Part shown: positions 18,546 through 27,813 of the stretch, piece by piece
Layout of the letters: every line of letters begins with the position of its first letter
Position numbering within the stretch: the first letter of the stretch is position 1
Assembly (NCBI GenBank): GCA_020635675.1
Contig: JACJZJ010000005.1
Coordinates: 186,001 to 250,000, forward strand
DNA: 64,000 bases
From: Flavobacteriales bacterium
GTDB taxonomy: Bacteria > Bacteroidota > Bacteroidia > Flavobacteriales_F > PHOS-HE28
Reading direction: 5' to 3'
Position numbers and translations under genes: made by a program
Notes under the pieces: generated by a model
Told to the model about the DNA's origin: nothing
Database searches by the model: none
The model's input: only the letters and a program-made list of their open reading frames with translations

Positions 18546-20342
18546 TCACATCCGGTCCGGCACCGCGATCCCCAGGCACCACATCACCTTCCGGGTGGTG
18601 TTGGCTACGGCTTCACTGATCCTCAAGCGCCGATCGCGCCTGGCCGGATCCTCCTCCTTCAATACCGGAACGCTCTGGTAGAAGCTGTTGTACGCCTTCA
18701 CCACCTCATAGGCGTGATTGGCCAGCCTGCTCGGATCATAGTGACGGGCGGCATCGTCCAGCACGGCGGGGGAACGGTGGAGCAGCTTGATGATCTCGCG
18801 CTCCTCGGGTAGAAGAGGCAAAGTTCCATCCTTCGAATGGGACCACGCCCCCCTTCCCTCCGCCTTGTTCAACAAGGAGCGGATCCGGGCGTGCGTGTAT
18901 TGGATGAACGGACCCGTGTGGCCCTGCAGGTCGATACTGGCCACGGGGTCGAACAGCATCCGCTTCTTTGGATCGACCTTGAGCAGGAAGTATTTCAACG
19001 CGGCCAGACCGATCATCTCGAAGAGCGTCGCCTTCTCCTCCGCCGCGAAATCGTCCAGTTTTCCGAGCTGTTCCCCCGTGGCGCGCGCCTCCCGCACCAT
19101 TTCCTCCATCAGGTCGTCGGCGTCCACCACCGTGCCTTCACGGCTCTTCATCCTTCCGCTGGGCAGGTCCACCATGCCATAGCTCAAGTGGTACAGGCCA
19201 TCCGCCCAGGGAAAACCCATCTTCTTCAGGATGGCGAACAGCGTCTTGAAGTGGTAGTCCTGTTCGTTGCCCACCACGTAGATCATGCGCGACAGGCCGG
19301 GATGGTCCTTGAACCGTTGGATCGCGGTACCGATGTCCTGTGTCATGTACACGCTGGTTCCGTCGCGGCGCAGGAGCACCTTCTCGTCCAGGCCTTCCGC
19401 GGTATTGTCGACCCACACGCTGCCGTCCTCCTTGCGGTAGAACGTTCCCTTGTCGAGGCCTTCGAGCACATCCTGCTTGCCCAGCACATAGGTCTCGCTC
19501 TCATAGTAGAGCTTGTCGAACTCCACGCCCATGCGGGTGTACGTGGCGCTGAACCCATCGTACACCCAACCGTTCATCTTCTCCCAAAGCGCGCGCACTT
19601 CGAGGTCACCTTCCTCCCATTTTCGAAGCATTTCCTGGGCCTCCAGCAGGATCGGCGCCTCCTTCTCCGCAGCATCCTGGGCGCGGCCTTTTGCCATGAG
19701 TTCCTCCACCTCCCGCTTGTAGGCCTGGTCGAACTGCACGTAGTACTTCCCCACCAGCTTGTCACCCTTCAACCCACTGCTCTCCGGTGTTTCCCCGCTG
19801 CCGAATTTCCGCCAGGCGAGCATGCTCTTGCAGATGTGGATGCCGCGGTCGTTGATCACCTGGACCCGGACCACCTTGTTGCCCGCGGCCTGGAGGATCC
19901 GACCCACGCTATGGCCGAGAAAATTGTTCCGCAGATGCCCCAGGTGCAGCGGTTTGTTGGTGTTCGGCGAGGAGTATTCCACCATCACCTCCCGGCCGGT
20001 CGCTGGAAAGGCAAGGATGTCGTGCTCGAGCGCTTCACCGAGGAAGCCGTTCCAATAGGCATCGGCGATCACCAGGTTCAGGAAGCCCTTCACCACGTTG
20101 AAGCGCTCGACGATATCCACGTGCGCCTGCAGGTGGGCACCAACGGCCTCGGCGGTCCGCTCGGGTCCCTGACCGCTGAGCTTCAGGAAGGGAAAGACAT
20201 TGATCGTGACGTCACCCTCGAACTCCGGACGTGTCGGCTGGAGGACGATCTGTTCAACCACCGGCACCTCCGACCCGAACAACGAACCGAACGCTTCAAC
20301 GATGGCCGGAACGAGCCGGGCCTGCAGCCTGTCCTGATGCAT
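18546..20342 (-). CDS. argS: Arginyl-tRNA synthetase
   Basis: Class I synthetase that charges tRNA-Arg. 598 residues. It has the N-terminal additional domain, the HIGH-type motif in SSPNTNKPLHLGHLRNNFLG, the KMSKS-equivalent GRMKSREGTVVDADDL, and the C-terminal anticodon-binding domain with YDPSRLANHAYEVVKAYNSFYQ. The ATG at 20342 gives the expected N-terminus. The leader carries a 7-nt purine-rich repeat (20349-20398) and a CACCTTTG box 4 nt before the ATG. Upstream on the same strand lie ctlX and arginase genes. Confidence 0.97.
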   Translation of the reverse strand: MHQDRLQARLVPAIVEAFGSLFGSEVPVVEQIVLQPTRPEFEGDVTINVFPFLKLSGQGPERTAEAVGAHLQAHVDIVERFNVVKGFLNLVIADAYWNGFLGEALEHDILAFPATGREVMVEYSSPNTNKPLHLGHLRNNFLGHSVGRILQAAGNKVVRVQVINDRGIHICKSMLAWRKFGSGETPESSGLKGDKLVGKYYVQFDQAYKREVEELMAKGRAQDAAEKEAPILLEAQEMLRKWEEGDLEVRALWEKMNGWVYDGFSATYTRMGVEFDKLYYESETYVLGKQDVLEGLDKGTFYRKEDGSVWVDNTAEGLDEKVLLRRDGTSVYMTQDIGTAIQRFKDHPGLSRMIYVVGNEQDYHFKTLFAILKKMGFPWADGLYHLSYGMVDLPSGRMKSREGTVVDADDLMEEMVREARATGEQLGKLDDFAAEEKATLFEMIGLAALKYFLLKVDPKKRMLFDPVASIDLQGHTGPFIQYTHARIRSLLNKAEGRGAWSHSKDGTLPLLPEEREIIKLLHRSPAVLDDAARHYDPSRLANHAYEVVKAYNSFYQSVPVLKEEDPARRDRRLRISEAVANTTRKVMWCLGIAVPDRM

Positions 20343-20348
20343 GGGCGC

Positions 20349-20398
20349 AAAGGTGAAGGTGAAAGCCCAAAGTGGAAAGCCGATGGCGAAAGTCGGAG
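20349..20398 (-). repeat. Degenerate heptamer tract in the argS leader
   Basis: Plus-strand reading from 20349 is AAAGGTG, AAGGTG, AAAGCCC, AAAGTGG, AAAGCCG, ATGGCG, AAAGTCG: an AAAG-led unit with a period of 7 (occasionally 6). On the coding strand this is a pyrimidine-rich leader. It closely resembles the tract at 56041-56068. Confidence 0.5.
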
Positions 20399-20420
20399 AG
20401 CGGATTTCGGAGGAGCGTCG

Positions 20421-21404
20421 TTACTGGAGGTCGTGTGAAAGGCAGCTGGGAGCAGGACTTTCCTTCCGCTCCAGGAAGTTCTCGGCCAACATGCATCGCA
20501 CGCTTCCGCCTCCGACGCGTTCGATGGTGGGAATGGGCACGGGCACCAATCGACCGTGGGACCGGAGCGCCATGCGCTGGGTCGGCGTCAGGGCCCGGAA
20601 CGCAGCTTCCGAAAGAAAGATGTACGACCCACCATCACGGGCACTCCGCAATTGCAGCATGTTGCCCACGAACTGCTGCATCTGTTCCAGGGTTATCGGC
20701 ACGACCGTTCGGCCCGAGCGTTCCAGTTCGGAGGTGACATCCTCGCGGTCCACGGGATAGGGGATCGCGTCGAGGCAGATCACCGCGAAACCCTCCCCCA
20801 GGGCCATCACCACGTTGGTGTGGTAGATCGGCTGTCCACCCAATGTACCATCGAGGGTGGCGAGGAACGGGACCTGCCCACCCTGCATCACGCCGCACCA
20901 CGCGTTCAGGGTGCGCTCGGATGTACGGGGAGAAAGTGCCGCGAAGGCGATGTTCCGTTCCCTGTCCAGCACAAGGCTTCCGGTCCCCTCCAAGAAACGA
21001 TCATCGCGTTCGAAGGCGCTCAGGTCGACAAGCTTTCGGACCACGAAACCCTCGCACTCCAGTCGGATATCCATCTCCCTGTCGCGTTCGCTCCTTCGAC
21101 TTGGTGCGCACATCGGATAGAGCACCACCGTACCGTCCCGGTGCGTACTGAACCAATTATTGGGGAAAACGGCGTTCGGTGCCCTAGGGTCCACAGGGTC
21201 GAGCACGGTCACGTCGATCCCGCAGCGGTCCAAGGCCTCCAGAAGCCCGTCGAACTCCTCGAACACCCTGGGCAACAGTTCCGGATCGTGCAAATCGCGC
21301 TGGAACGCATTGGTCGGCGCAGTGAGCGGATCGAAACCGAACCCCGTAGGACGCACCAGGATGACAGAGGAGGCGGACGGATGCACTGGTGCTCGCTCAG
21401 CCAT
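20421..21404 (-). CDS. ctlX: Citrulline utilization hydrolase CtlX-type amidinotransferase family protein
   Basis: 327-residue member of the arginine deiminase/amidinotransferase superfamily. Expected active-site features are present: FPNNWFSTH near residue 80, the acid in FLEGTGSLVLDR (E139), the catalytic His in YHTNVVM (H195), and the nucleophile Cys in GGGSVRCMLAENF (C304). CtlX proteins hydrolyse citrulline to ornithine; this activity is inferred from overall resemblance. The start is one of several clustered Met codons; 21404 (MAERAPVHPS) was chosen. The arginase gene is 36 bp upstream on the same strand, so the pair would channel arginine and citrulline to ornithine. Confidence 0.82.
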   Translation of the reverse strand: MAERAPVHPSASSVILVRPTGFGFDPLTAPTNAFQRDLHDPELLPRVFEEFDGLLEALDRCGIDVTVLDPVDPRAPNAVFPNNWFSTHRDGTVVLYPMCAPSRRSERDREMDIRLECEGFVVRKLVDLSAFERDDRFLEGTGSLVLDRERNIAFAALSPRTSERTLNAWCGVMQGGQVPFLATLDGTLGGQPIYHTNVVMALGEGFAVICLDAIPYPVDREDVTSELERSGRTVVPITLEQMQQFVGNMLQLRSARDGGSYIFLSEAAFRALTPTQRMALRSHGRLVPVPIPTIERVGGGSVRCMLAENFLERKESPAPSCLSHDLQ

Positions 21405-21440
21405 GTGTCCCATCATATGGCCCGGCACGACCGCGGGTAT

Positions 21441-22385
21441 TCACCGCGCCCGCAGGATCGGATAGAGAGGTTCCAGGACACCAAGGGTCGCCTCGGCCAT
21501 GGCATTGTTGGCATCGAGGGCCGGATTGATCTCCACGACGTCCAGCGTGGAGGTCTTCGGGTCGGCGCAGAAACCGGTGAGCAGGTCGCGAGCCTCGTCC
21601 GTGGTGATGCCGTCCGGCACCGGCGTGCCCGTGCCCATGGAGATGCTCGGGTCCATGCTGTCCACATCGAAGGAAACATGGAGGTGCACGCAATCCGCGA
21701 GGTACGCCAGCGTTTCGGCCACGACCGCCTGTGCGCCCCGTTCCCGCAGGTCGGCCACGGTGACCACTTTGATCTGGAACTCCTCGATCAATGCCTTTTC
21801 CTCCGGCTCGAGATCACGGAGGCCGATGAACACCAGGTCACGCGGCTGGAGCTTGGGGCCTTTGGTCCCGATCTTCTTCAAGCGGTCCCACGTGTCCATG
21901 GTGTAGATCTTCGGCCGGTTCTTCCTGCGCTTCGGGTTCTCGATATCCATGAGAAGGGCCAGGGGCATCCCGTGCACGTTCCCGCTGGGCGTGGTCAGTG
22001 GGGTGTGGAGGTCCGCATGCGCATCGATCCACACCACGCCCAGGCGGGCGTCGGGGTCGGCCATGCGGGTGCCGGACACACTGCCGATCGCGATCGAATG
22101 ATCACCTCCGACAACAATAGGAAATACATTGTTCCTCAGGTACTTGTACACTTCATATGCCAGGTCGCTTTCGAACCGGATGAGACCGTCGATATGATGT
22201 GCGTTGGGGCTGTTGTCATCCTCATAGAGCACATCGTTCTCATCGCGCAGGATGCTCTCCTCCGCATGTCCGAACAACTCACTTCCGAGCTTCCATGCGG
22301 CCACGCGCAGGGCAGCCATGCCCATGCTGGCCCCCCGTTTCCCGGCCCCGATCTCCGAAGCGGCCTCGATCAAGCGAACTTCCAT
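21441..22385 (-). CDS. rocF: Arginase (ureohydrolase family)
   Basis: Mn-dependent hydrolase giving ornithine and urea from arginine. 314 residues with all canonical metal ligands: H96 in GGDHSIAIG, D121/H123/D125 in WIDAHADLHTP, and D240/D242 in SFDVDSMDPS, followed by the substrate-loop VPDGIT. The SxNxHG-type loop (PSGNVHGMPLA) argues for arginase over agmatinase. The start at 22385 is supported by a TACCTTTG box 23 nt upstream. It is probably first in a ctlX-containing unit with argS further downstream. Confidence 0.9.
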   Translation of the reverse strand: MEVRLIEAASEIGAGKRGASMGMAALRVAAWKLGSELFGHAEESILRDENDVLYEDDNSPNAHHIDGLIRFESDLAYEVYKYLRNNVFPIVVGGDHSIAIGSVSGTRMADPDARLGVVWIDAHADLHTPLTTPSGNVHGMPLALLMDIENPKRRKNRPKIYTMDTWDRLKKIGTKGPKLQPRDLVFIGLRDLEPEEKALIEEFQIKVVTVADLRERGAQAVVAETLAYLADCVHLHVSFDVDSMDPSISMGTGTPVPDGITTDEARDLLTGFCADPKTSTLDVVEINPALDANNAMAEATLGVLEPLYPILRAR

Positions 22386-22408
22386 ACCAAGTGGTGATGG
22401 TCCCGCCC

Positions 22409-22416
22409 CAAAGGTA
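22409..22416 (-). promoter_or_regulatory. -7 promoter box upstream of the arginase gene
   Basis: TACCTTTG on the minus strand, 23 nt before the arginase ATG. It would drive arginase and ctlX. Confidence 0.55.
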
Positions 22417-22497
22417 ACCGGGGCGTACAAGGGACACCGCAACCCTGCACGGGCATGGGTCGTAAGAGGGGCACCTGTCATTTCTTCGGACGACCTC

Positions 22498-23205
22498 ATG
22501 GACAAAAAGGACATTCCTTACCTGGCCGCGCTGCTGGCCGTTGCCCTGCTGGGCAACGGCTGCAGCCAGGGCCTGCTCCAGGAGCAGACCCGGGAGGGCG
22601 TCATCGAATATGCGCTCACCTTTCCGGACTACGACCCCAACGGATTGATGGCGGGCATGCTCCCCGAGCGCACCACCCTCACCTTCAGCCATGGGCGTGA
22701 ACTGGCCGAACTGAGCGCTGGGATGGGCGTGTTCCGCACAAGCATCATCACGGACAACGACCGCAAGGAGATGCGGTACCACCTGAGCGTGCTGAACAAG
22801 AAGATCGTGTCGCATCTTGAACGGCGCGACATGCCTGCATTGAACAAGGAAGAGCCCGCCCTGACGATCCTGAACACGAACGAGATGGATACCATCGCCG
22901 GCTATCCGTGCAGGAAGGCGATCGCGATCTATGGGTCGATCGATATGCCGGAGATCGAACTGTACTATACCGATCGCATCGGACTGAACGACCCGAACTG
23001 GTACGGCCCGTTCAACGCGATCCCCGGTGTGCTGCTGCGCTATGAGATGGTGCAGTACGGCATGCGCATGCGACTGGAAGCCGTGGCCGTCCGGCCCGGT
23101 CCGGTGGACGAAGCGAAATTCGCGGACAAAGGGGGCTATGCCCGGGTATCGCCCGAGGCACTGCACACCGAACTGGAACAGGTACTGAGCACCTTCAGCC
23201 TCTGA
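22498..23205 (+). CDS. Lipoprotein of unknown function
   Basis: 235-residue precursor with a lipoprotein signal (AALLAVALLGNGCSQ, Cys about residue 22). The mature part has GVIEYALTFPDYDPN near its start, several Met-rich strands (RYEMVQYGMRMRLEAVAV) and MDTIAGYPCRKAIAIYGS in the middle. The last phrase (I-A-G-Y-x-C-K/R-K-A) resembles a motif seen in GLPGLI/DUF4412-type Bacteroidota proteins, which is only a hint. It diverges from arginase. No function can be assigned. Confidence 0.7.
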   Translation: MDKKDIPYLAALLAVALLGNGCSQGLLQEQTREGVIEYALTFPDYDPNGLMAGMLPERTTLTFSHGRELAELSAGMGVFRTSIITDNDRKEMRYHLSVLNKKIVSHLERRDMPALNKEEPALTILNTNEMDTIAGYPCRKAIAIYGSIDMPEIELYYTDRIGLNDPNWYGPFNAIPGVLLRYEMVQYGMRMRLEAVAVRPGPVDEAKFADKGGYARVSPEALHTELEQVLSTFSL

Positions 23206-23275
23206 CGCCTGTTTTCACGGACCGGCTGTTGATAATAGCCACGCCGTTCCGACCGTTCATCCTTCCACACCCCGG

Positions 23276-23283
23276 TACTTTTG
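23276..23283 (+). promoter_or_regulatory. -7 promoter box upstream of ftsK
   Basis: TACTTTTG, matching TAnnTTTG, 34 nt before the GTG start of ftsK. Confidence 0.5.
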
Positions 23284-23317
23284 AGCGTTCCCGCGCGCCA
23301 GCGTGGGATGATCCATC

Positions 23318-25825
23318 GTGGCGAACACGCGCAGGAACAAGGTCCGGGACGACGACGAGGAAGTGTCGGCCCCCAAGCGGAAACGGAACAAGCCCAAGAA
23401 GAGCGGCAGTGGCCTGACGGATCGGGTGCGCACGTTCCTGTCCGACCGCAGAACGCACAAGGTGGTAGGGCTGGCCCTCATGGTGGGCGCGGCCTATCTG
23501 CTTGTGGCCTTCATCTCCTATCTCTTCACCTGGAAGGAAGACCAGGACCTGATGAACCGGTCGTGGCGGATATTCCTGGATCCGAGCGTGCGGGTGGAGA
23601 ACTGGCTCGGCAAGCTCGGTGCCCTGCTCGCGTACCGTTTCATCGCGCAATGGTTCGGCATCGCCGCCTTCGGCCTCGTATTGTGGAGCTTTCTTACCGG
23701 CGCGCGCATCCTCCTGCGCACGTGGCTGTTGCCTGTGAAGCGCACCTTGGCGTGGACCGCCCTGGCCATGGTGTGGGTGCCTGCCCTGCTCGGCTTCATG
23801 TTCCGCACGGGTGACGCTGCGTTCCTCGGCGGTGGACTGGGGCTCACCATCAATGCGCACCTCACGAGCATGATCGGCAATTTCGGCACGGGCACCCTCC
23901 TGCTGTTCACCCTCGGCGGTTTCCTTGTCTACACGTTCGATCCGTCCTTCCATTGGATCATGGGGCTGTTCCAACGAAAAGAGGAAATGACCGAGCAAGC
24001 ACCGACCGACGCGGATGGCTGGGACGTGGTGAAAGGCAATCGCATCCGTGAGGAGGAAGCCGCCGAAGCCCCTGCCACGGAGCTCAGCACCGAGGAGGTT
24101 CCGGAAGCATCCGCTGCCTTGGAATTGGAAATGGCCGACCCGGAGCCGGAGCCCTTGGTCGAGGCCACGACGGAAGAGCCCGACCCATCCCTCTCCGATC
24201 TGAACAGCAGCGACGAGGAGTTCAGCGTTCAGGTGGCGGAGAGCGATGAACAGACTTTGAGCGAGGACGAGTTGGAGAAGCGTCTGCAGGAGTTCGGCGA
24301 ATACGACCCCAAACTGGACCTCAGCAGCTACGAGCTGCCCCCGATCGACCTGTTGGTGGACCACGGCACGGGCGAGCTTACCGTGACCAAGGAGGAATTG
24401 GAAGCCAACAAGGACAACATCGTCCGGACGCTGGGCCACTACAACATCGGCATCGAGCGGATCAAGGCCACCATCGGACCCACGGTCACGCTGTACGAGA
24501 TCATTCCGCAGGCCGGGGTGCGCATCAGCAAGATCAAGAACCTGGAGGACGACATCGCGCTGAGCCTGGCCGCCCTGGGCATCCGCATCATCGCACCGAT
24601 CCCCGGCAAGGGCACCATCGGCATCGAGGTGCCCAACAGCAAGCCGCAGGTGGTGGGCATGCGCGCCGTGGTGGCCAGTGACAAGTTCCAGAACAGTACG
24701 GCCGACCTGCCGATCGTGCTGGGCAAGACGATCAGCAACGAGACCTTCGTCACGGACCTGGCCCGGATGCCCCACCTACTGATGGCCGGTGCCACGGGCC
24801 AGGGCAAGTCGGTGGGACTGAACGCGATCCTGGTCAGCCTGCTATACAAGAAACACCCCAGCCAGATCAAGTTCGTGCTGGTGGACCCGAAGAAGGTCGA
24901 GCTCACCCTCTTCAACAAGATCGAGCGGCATTTTCTGGCGAAGCTTCCCGGCAGCGAGGAGGCGATCATCACCGACACCAAGAAGGTGGTGGCCACGCTC
25001 AACAGCCTGTGCATCGAGATGGACGAGCGCTACGAACTGCTGAAGCAGGCCGGCGTCCGCAACATCAAGGAGTACAACACCAAGTTCATCAAACGCCGAC
25101 TGAACCCGGAGAACGGGCACCGCTACCTCCCCTACATCGTGTTGGTGGTGGACGAGTTCGCCGACCTGATCATGACGGCGGGCCGCGAAGTGGAAACGCC
25201 GATCGCACGCCTGGCACAGCTGGCCCGCGCCATCGGCATCCACCTGATCATCGCCACGCAGCGACCGAGCGTCAACATCATCACCGGCACGATCAAGGCC
25301 AATTTCCCGGCGCGCATCGCCTTCCGCGTCACCAGCAAGGTGGACAGCCGCACGATCCTGGACAGCGGCGGCGCCGACCAGTTGATCGGTCGCGGGGACA
25401 TGCTGCTGAGCACGGGCAACGACCTGATCCGGATCCAATGCGCCTTCGTGGACACCCCGGAAGTGGAACAGATCACCGAGTTCATCGGCGGCCAGCGCGG
25501 GTATCCGGAGGCCCTCATCCTGCCTGAAGTACCCACGGAAGAAGGCGACGGCGCGGGTCTGGACGACGGCGAACGCGACAGCATGTTCGAGGAGGCCGCC
25601 CGTCTGGTGGTGCAGACGCAGCAGGGCAGCACCTCGCTGATCCAACGCAAGCTGAAGCTCGGCTACAACCGCGCCGGGCGCATCGTGGACCAGCTCGAGG
25701 CCGCCGGCATCCTGGGCCCCTTCGAAGGTTCCAAGGCGCGCCGCGTCATGATCCCCAACGAAGCGGCGTTGGAGGCCCACCTGAACGCTGACGTGAGCGC
25801 CGGGCCGGGAATGGGGGGATTCTGA
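23318..25825 (+). CDS. ftsK: DNA translocase FtsK/SpoIIIE
   Basis: Septal DNA pump that clears and resolves chromosome termini during division. 835 residues. A lysine/arginine-rich cytosolic head is followed by four to five N-terminal membrane helices (about residues 50-210), an acidic linker rich in E, D and P (about 215-330), and the RecA-like motor with Walker A GATGQGKSVG (about residue 490), Walker B VLVVDEFADLIM and IATQRPSVNIITGTIKANFP. A C-terminal gamma winged helix (STSLIQRKLKLGYNRAGRI) ends it. The start codon is GTG. Confidence 0.97.
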   Translation: MANTRRNKVRDDDEEVSAPKRKRNKPKKSGSGLTDRVRTFLSDRRTHKVVGLALMVGAAYLLVAFISYLFTWKEDQDLMNRSWRIFLDPSVRVENWLGKLGALLAYRFIAQWFGIAAFGLVLWSFLTGARILLRTWLLPVKRTLAWTALAMVWVPALLGFMFRTGDAAFLGGGLGLTINAHLTSMIGNFGTGTLLLFTLGGFLVYTFDPSFHWIMGLFQRKEEMTEQAPTDADGWDVVKGNRIREEEAAEAPATELSTEEVPEASAALELEMADPEPEPLVEATTEEPDPSLSDLNSSDEEFSVQVAESDEQTLSEDELEKRLQEFGEYDPKLDLSSYELPPIDLLVDHGTGELTVTKEELEANKDNIVRTLGHYNIGIERIKATIGPTVTLYEIIPQAGVRISKIKNLEDDIALSLAALGIRIIAPIPGKGTIGIEVPNSKPQVVGMRAVVASDKFQNSTADLPIVLGKTISNETFVTDLARMPHLLMAGATGQGKSVGLNAILVSLLYKKHPSQIKFVLVDPKKVELTLFNKIERHFLAKLPGSEEAIITDTKKVVATLNSLCIEMDERYELLKQAGVRNIKEYNTKFIKRRLNPENGHRYLPYIVLVVDEFADLIMTAGREVETPIARLAQLARAIGIHLIIATQRPSVNIITGTIKANFPARIAFRVTSKVDSRTILDSGGADQLIGRGDMLLSTGNDLIRIQCAFVDTPEVEQITEFIGGQRGYPEALILPEVPTEEGDGAGLDDGERDSMFEEAARLVVQTQQGSTSLIQRKLKLGYNRAGRIVDQLEAAGILGPFEGSKARRVMIPNEAALEAHLNADVSAGPGMGGF

Positions 25826-25934
25826 TGGATGTTCATCGGATCCGACCGCCCATGCGTCGATCGCAGGCGGTACTTTCCCATTCGCGATCGAACCTTGTGC
25901 TCCTCCATTGGTCCAACACCCTAACGTTCCACCC

Positions 25935-26930
25935 ATGAACAAACGCGAATTCCTCAAGACCGGCGGCCTGCTGGGCGTGGCCTCCCTCCTTCCCACCGGC
26001 CGGCTCTTCGCCTCGGGTGCGGCAGGCAGCTGTGTGCTGATCCCGACCGAGACCGCCGGTCCGTTCCCGCTGGACCTGACGGCGAACACCTTTTACTTCC
26101 GGCAGGATGTGCGGGAGGACCGCACCGGTGCGCCGCTGCGGTTGCGACTGCGTATCCTGGGCGATCAGAATTGCGGGGCCATGGAGAACCTGCGGGTGAA
26201 CATCTGGCATTGCGACGCGGACGGCGTTTACAGTGGTTATACCAACCAGAACGGCGGGGTGGACACCACGGGGCTGACCTTCCTGCGCGGCTACCAGATC
26301 ACCGATGCCAACGGCGACGTGGAGTTCCTGACCATCTTCCCCGGATGGTACCCGGGCCGTGTCTGCCACATCCACTTCCAGGTGTACGTGAACTCCAACT
26401 ACTCGGCCATTTCGCAACTGACCTTCCCCATCACGGAGAAACAAGCGGTCTACACGGACAACCCGACGCTCTATCCGGCCGGGACCGATCCCCTGACGCC
26501 CTCGCAGGACGGCATCTTCAGCGATGGATATCAATACCAGGAGGCCACGCTCACCTTCAACAGCCTCACGCAGGAATACGAGAGCTACCTTGAAGTGACC
26601 GTCCAAGGCACCGGCGTGCCCACTGGTCTTCAGGAAGTGCGGAATGCGGAGCAGTTCTCCGTGGGCCAGAACCAGCCCAACCCGTTCACCGATCGAACGG
26701 TGATCCCCATCGTTCTGAAGCAGACAGGCGATCTCACATTGGACCTGTATGACCTCAATGGTCGACGTGTCGCCCGGATCGTCCGGGAAGGGCTGGCAGC
26801 CGGCGAACATGTCATCGCCATCGCGCCGGATGCCCTCGGCATATCACCGGGGAGCTACGCCTATCAGGTCGAGGTGCGCAATGCGAACGGGGTCTTCCGT
26901 CAGGTGAAGTTGATGACGGCGGCGCGTTAG
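25935..26930 (+). CDS. T9SS-exported intradiol ring-cleavage dioxygenase
   Basis: 331 residues: a signal-peptide-like N-terminus (REFLKTGGLLGVASLLPTG, Tat-like but without a twin Arg), an intradiol dioxygenase core, and a type A sorting domain at the C-terminus (QNQPNPFTDRTVIPI ... LYDLNGRRVARI). The four Fe(III) ligands of catechol/protocatechuate dioxygenases are all visible: Y99 in DGVYSGY, Y139 in FPGWYPGR, and H145 and H147 in VCHIHFQVY. A surface or secreted dioxygenase acting on catechol-like aromatics is inferred. A clean terminator follows. Confidence 0.88.
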   Translation: MNKREFLKTGGLLGVASLLPTGRLFASGAAGSCVLIPTETAGPFPLDLTANTFYFRQDVREDRTGAPLRLRLRILGDQNCGAMENLRVNIWHCDADGVYSGYTNQNGGVDTTGLTFLRGYQITDANGDVEFLTIFPGWYPGRVCHIHFQVYVNSNYSAISQLTFPITEKQAVYTDNPTLYPAGTDPLTPSQDGIFSDGYQYQEATLTFNSLTQEYESYLEVTVQGTGVPTGLQEVRNAEQFSVGQNQPNPFTDRTVIPIVLKQTGDLTLDLYDLNGRRVARIVREGLAAGEHVIAIAPDALGISPGSYAYQVEVRNANGVFRQVKLMTAAR

Positions 26931-26954
26931 GTCCCGCCCGGACACAGAACTCCG

Positions 26955-26980
26955 AAAGGCGCCTGACGACCGGCGCCTTT
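26955..26980 (+). terminator. Intrinsic terminator after the dioxygenase gene
   Basis: AAAGGCGCC pairs with GGCGCCTTT around an 8-nt loop, followed by CTATTTTA, 24 nt after the stop codon. Confidence 0.8.
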
Positions 26981-27008
26981 CTATTTTACGTGGCCACCGA
27001 TCGGAAGC

Positions 27009-27749
27009 ATGGCCTCCTTCAATGACCATTTCTCCTCCGTAGCCGCCAGCTATGCCGCATATCGGCCGCGGTATCCGCAAACCCTCTTTACCTGGTTGGC
27101 AACGCTCGTGGAAGAACGGGAGCGCGCGCTGGATGTGGGCACCGGCAATGGGCAGGCGGCGGTCATGCTCGCGCCCCACTTCAGGAAGGTGATCGCAACG
27201 GACGCAAGTGCCGAGCAGATCGCGCATGCCCGGGAGCGCGCAGGAGTACGCTACCAGGTGGCCGCTGCGCATGAGAGCGGACTGCCTGACGCCAGTGTGG
27301 ACCTGGTGACGGCGGCCACCGCCGCGCATTGGTTCGACCATGCGCTGTTCAACGCCGAAGTCGTTCGTGTGCTGCGTCCGGGTGGGGTATTGGCCATCTG
27401 GCACTACCTGGATGCCACCGTGGACGAACGGATCGACGCGATACTCCTGGACTTCCGGAAGCTGATCGCGCCCCATTGGCCATTGGGTCGCATGCACGTG
27501 GAGGACGGTTATTCCACGCTGCCCTTCCCCTTTCCGGACATGGGACCGCTCCCTGCGTTCGCATGCCACATGCATTGGACAGCGGATCAGCTCCTGGGGT
27601 ACGTCGCGACCTGGTCCGCCTTGCCCAAGGCCCGGGAGGTACTGGGGAAAGAACTGATGGTGCCGTTCGCGTGGGAAGTGCGCGAGGCATGGGGTGAAGG
27701 CACGCGCGAAGTCCTGTTCCCCATCTCCATGCGCGTCGGCAGAAAGTGA
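27009..27749 (+). CDS. Class I SAM-dependent methyltransferase
   Basis: 246-residue Rossmann-fold methyltransferase. Motif I is RALDVGTGNGQAAVML (about residues 41-56), followed by VIATDASAEQIAHAR, the post-I acidic region, and VDLVTAATAAHWFDH. The whole resembles the UbiE/COQ5-related and trans-aconitate type small-molecule methyltransferases. The substrate is unknown. It stands alone between a terminator and a convergent outer-membrane protein gene. Confidence 0.85.
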   Translation: MASFNDHFSSVAASYAAYRPRYPQTLFTWLATLVEERERALDVGTGNGQAAVMLAPHFRKVIATDASAEQIAHARERAGVRYQVAAAHESGLPDASVDLVTAATAAHWFDHALFNAEVVRVLRPGGVLAIWHYLDATVDERIDAILLDFRKLIAPHWPLGRMHVEDGYSTLPFPFPDMGPLPAFACHMHWTADQLLGYVATWSALPKAREVLGKELMVPFAWEVREAWGEGTREVLFPISMRVGRK

Positions 27750-27813
27750 GGGCTTTGCACCTCCAACCGGTCCGAGCGGCACGGTTCCCTCCACATGCGG
27801 CGGCCGGGCCACA

